In this document: one piece after another, positions 61,331 to 64,000 of the stretch | How the letters are laid out: every line of letters begins with the position of its first letter | Position numbering within the stretch: position 1 is the first letter of the stretch | Assembly: GCF_000317285.1 (NCBI RefSeq) | Contig: NZ_AJLN01000047.1 | Span: forward strand, 124,001 to 188,000 | Reading direction: 5' to 3' | DNA: 64,000 bases | Source: Chlorogloeopsis fritschii PCC 6912 | GTDB taxonomy: Bacteria; Cyanobacteriota; Cyanobacteriia; Cyanobacteriales; Nostocaceae | Program-made: the position numbers and the translations under genes | Notes under the pieces: model-generated | Database searches by the model: none | Told to the model about the DNA's origin: nothing | The model's input: the letters and a program-made list of their open reading frames with translations, nothing else

Positions 61331-61594
61331 CTATCCAAAAAATTTTTCGTAATCGTCGTGACTACCAACCCAAAACCATGTGACTGTATTTTCTTCTAAA
61401 ATGCCAAGTGCTCGATAATTCCGCGTAATTCTCACAGACCAAATATTTTCTTCGTTATTGATACATTTAAAATGCAAAGATGGGTGAAAAGGATTCTCTC
61501 TCCATAATTGATAAGCTTTTCTGGCACTACTCCTAGTCTTCTCATCAAGATCCCGATAGGCATCCCAAAACGAAGGGAGAGTAGCTGATTTCAT
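61331..61594 (-). CDS. ParE/RelE-like toxin
   Basis: An 87-residue protein. Patterns: FWDAYRDLDEKTRSSARKAY near the N-terminus, PFHPSLHFKCINNEENIWSV, RITRNYRALGILEENTVTWF and WVGSHDDYEKFFG at the C-terminus, typical of the cyanobacterial ParE/RelE subfamily. Its ATG overlaps the antitoxin stop by four bases (61591-61594). Confidence 0.88.
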   Translation of the reverse strand: MKSATLPSFWDAYRDLDEKTRSSARKAYQLWRENPFHPSLHFKCINNEENIWSVRITRNYRALGILEENTVTWFWVGSHDDYEKFFG

Positions 61595-61821
61595 AGCTTG
61601 TCATAATCCATTGCCTGGGTAAGCCCTTCTGCGATTTCTTGTTTAGCACGTCGGGCAGCCGCTACAAGCTTTTGTTGAGTTTTCTGGAATGAATCGTCCC
61701 ACTTGAGTTCATCATGTAAGTCTTGTATGTATTCTTGAAGATGTTCTGCAATTCGATTTTGTACATCTTCTGGCAAAGACTCCATCATTTTAACTACAGT
61801 GTTAATTGCTGAAGAGGACAT
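61591..61821 (-). CDS. Antitoxin partner of the ParE/RelE toxin
   Basis: A 76-residue, strongly helical acidic protein: INTVVKMMESLPEDVQNRIA, then EHLQEYIQDLHDELKWDDSF and AARRAKQEIAEGLTQAMDY. Similar short proteins precede this toxin subfamily in other cyanobacteria. No DNA-binding motif is obvious, so autoregulation, if any, would need the complex. Translational coupling by ATGA overlap. Confidence 0.85.
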   Translation of the reverse strand: MSSSAINTVVKMMESLPEDVQNRIAEHLQEYIQDLHDELKWDDSFQKTQQKLVAAARRAKQEIAEGLTQAMDYDKL

Positions 61822-61906
61822 AACAAAGTTGTTTGTTGGCTTTTTCTAACTCTAGCACTGAGGCAATCAACAACAGCAAAGATGTACGATCGCTTGCAAC
61901 CAAAGT

Positions 61907-62899
61907 TCAATCCCAAAGTTTGCCCAATGCAGCCAAGCGATCGCAATATTCTATGCGAGCAACCCAATCTTCAGGCCATGCAGCCATTCCCAGATAAGCC
62001 CCGGCAAAAGCACCAGTCAGGCAAGCAATTGAGTCGGAATCGCCTGCTGTGAGGGCAGCTCGACGCAGTGCTGCTAATGGTTCTTCGGGAAACAGCAAGA
62101 AGCATAAAAGAGCGGTAGCAAAAGCTTCTTCGGCGATCCAACCTTCTCCCGTTGCGTCACAGGGATCGTCGTCGCGGTTTGGATTTACCAATGCTGCATC
62201 AAGGCGATCAAGTACTGTTAGGCACTCATCCCACCCATGGCTGATAAACTCCTCTGGGGTGTTAATATCCGGACGTTTCCACAGCGAACCAAGCCACTCG
62301 GCATGGTAGACAGTCCGCTGATTGAGAGCATAGCTGCGGAGTCGAGAAGGAAGCCCCTGCGGATCTCCTCCCTTGGCTAAATCGGTAATGGCTGTTGCTG
62401 TCAAATCTGACGCCGCCAGAGCTGTGGCATGACCGTGAGTTAATGCAGCTTGAAATTGGGCGAGCGCTGCACGAGTGGTTGCGTCTAATGGTAGTAAACT
62501 TACGGGTGCTACTCGCATATTAGCACCACAACCCTTCGAGTTTGCTTCTGTAGCTTGTTGCCAAGGCATACCCTGCGCCAACCGACTACAAGCCCTCAAG
62601 CAAGTCATACCTGGAGCGCGATTATTCTCCGGACTGCGCCACCATTTAATAAAAGCATTTCTGAGCGGTGTTTCTAGAATTGCTGCTGTCAAATGGGCTG
62701 TCTTCGCATTCGCCAGCGCTTCGCCCACAGCTAATGTCATTTGCGTATCATCTGTAACAAGCGCTGGATTTCCTTTAATTTCTTGAGGGCCATGCGGTGG
62801 GTAGCGACGGCAAATTTCCTCCACTGACAAAAACTCGGTTTCTGCTCCCAGCGCATCACCAAAAGCAAGCCCGAACCAACATCCTGAAGCATGGCGCAT
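61907..62899 (-). CDS. ADP-ribosylglycohydrolase family protein
   Basis: A 330-residue protein, start at ATG 62899. Metal-binding motifs of the ADP-ribosylglycohydrolase/DraG family: SGCWFGLAFGDALGAETEF and TDDTQMTLAVGEALA in the N-terminus, SKGCGANMRVAPVSLLPL in the middle, and AGDSDSIACLTGAFAGAYLG near the end with the Mg ligands. Such enzymes remove ADP-ribose from proteins or small molecules. Substrate unknown; not beside nitrogenase regulators, so DraG function is not implied. Solo gene. Confidence 0.93.
   Translation of the reverse strand: MRHASGCWFGLAFGDALGAETEFLSVEEICRRYPPHGPQEIKGNPALVTDDTQMTLAVGEALANAKTAHLTAAILETPLRNAFIKWWRSPENNRAPGMTCLRACSRLAQGMPWQQATEANSKGCGANMRVAPVSLLPLDATTRAALAQFQAALTHGHATALAASDLTATAITDLAKGGDPQGLPSRLRSYALNQRTVYHAEWLGSLWKRPDINTPEEFISHGWDECLTVLDRLDAALVNPNRDDDPCDATGEGWIAEEAFATALLCFLLFPEEPLAALRRAALTAGDSDSIACLTGAFAGAYLGMAAWPEDWVARIEYCDRLAALGKLWD

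Positions 62900-64000
<1,101 letters not shown>

Overview
The window is a piece of a cyanobacterial chromosome, most likely from a filamentous, Nostocales-type organism. Three things support this. A complete psb30 (ycf12) gene for a photosystem II subunit lies at 33109-33231. HIP1 octamers (GCGATCGC) are scattered throughout. Heptameric tandem repeats and GC-rich dispersed repeats of the kind common in heterocyst-forming cyanobacteria fill many intergenic spaces. Several families are also strongly cyanobacterial: the NTRC thioredoxin reductase-thioredoxin fusion, DUF2808, DUF2887, Uma2, DUF3368/UPF0175 and low-temperature-induced proteins. Genus and species cannot be named from the sequence alone. 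No rRNA, tRNA, CRISPR array or complete transposase gene was seen.

Layout. 1-5.6 kb: end of a ROK sugar kinase, a decayed two-gene cassette, an orphan OppC-type permease, NTRC, a MITE with target duplication abutting a broken DUF2887 gene, and a Uma2 nuclease. 5.9-18.1 kb: a glycosylation-flavoured island with a type IV pilin, a TPR-GT41 (SPINDLY-like) transferase, a toxin-antitoxin pair, a 2051-residue protein carrying four or five glycosyltransferase modules and a duplicated unnamed module, a DegT-type sugar aminotransferase and a left-handed beta-helix acyltransferase. 18.1-33.3 kb: mixed housekeeping and envelope genes, including a 1319-residue polytopic membrane protein, photolyase, a secreted protein bracketed by long inverted repeats, a GDSL hydrolase, a phosphatase, an internally deleted Rieske gene, DUF2808, paired half-size UPF0016 transporters, an EgtD-like methyltransferase, a YkgJ cysteine-cluster protein and psb30.

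33.6-46.2 kb: SemiSWEET, a Nudix/AAA+ pair with an altered Walker B, an orphan MinD, then a dense signalling cluster (two stand-alone receivers, two receiver-kinase hybrids, one PAS-PAS kinase and a divergent NarL-type regulator). 46.8-53.0 kb: a stress block of GlsB, CsbD, the TIGR02587/TIGR02588 membrane pair, a glycine-zipper/ChaB protein, Dps, a low-temperature-induced protein and a glutathione transferase. 53.4-64 kb: an ArsR/DUF2087 regulator with a palindromic operator, a repeat-rich spacer, LivG/LivM transporter genes, two more toxin-antitoxin-like pairs, pgi, a cupin protein, an MlaE permease, a tRNA dihydrouridine synthase, an ADP-ribosylglycohydrolase and the start of dnaK.

The most unusual observations are the pilin/GT41/mega-glycosyltransferase island with its duplicated module, the Asn-for-Asp change in the Walker B of the AAA+ partner of a Nudix enzyme, the inverted-repeat-flanked secreted gene, the MITE landed on a stop codon, and several remnant genes that record ongoing decay. 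All functions are read from sequence patterns and family knowledge; no database search was run.
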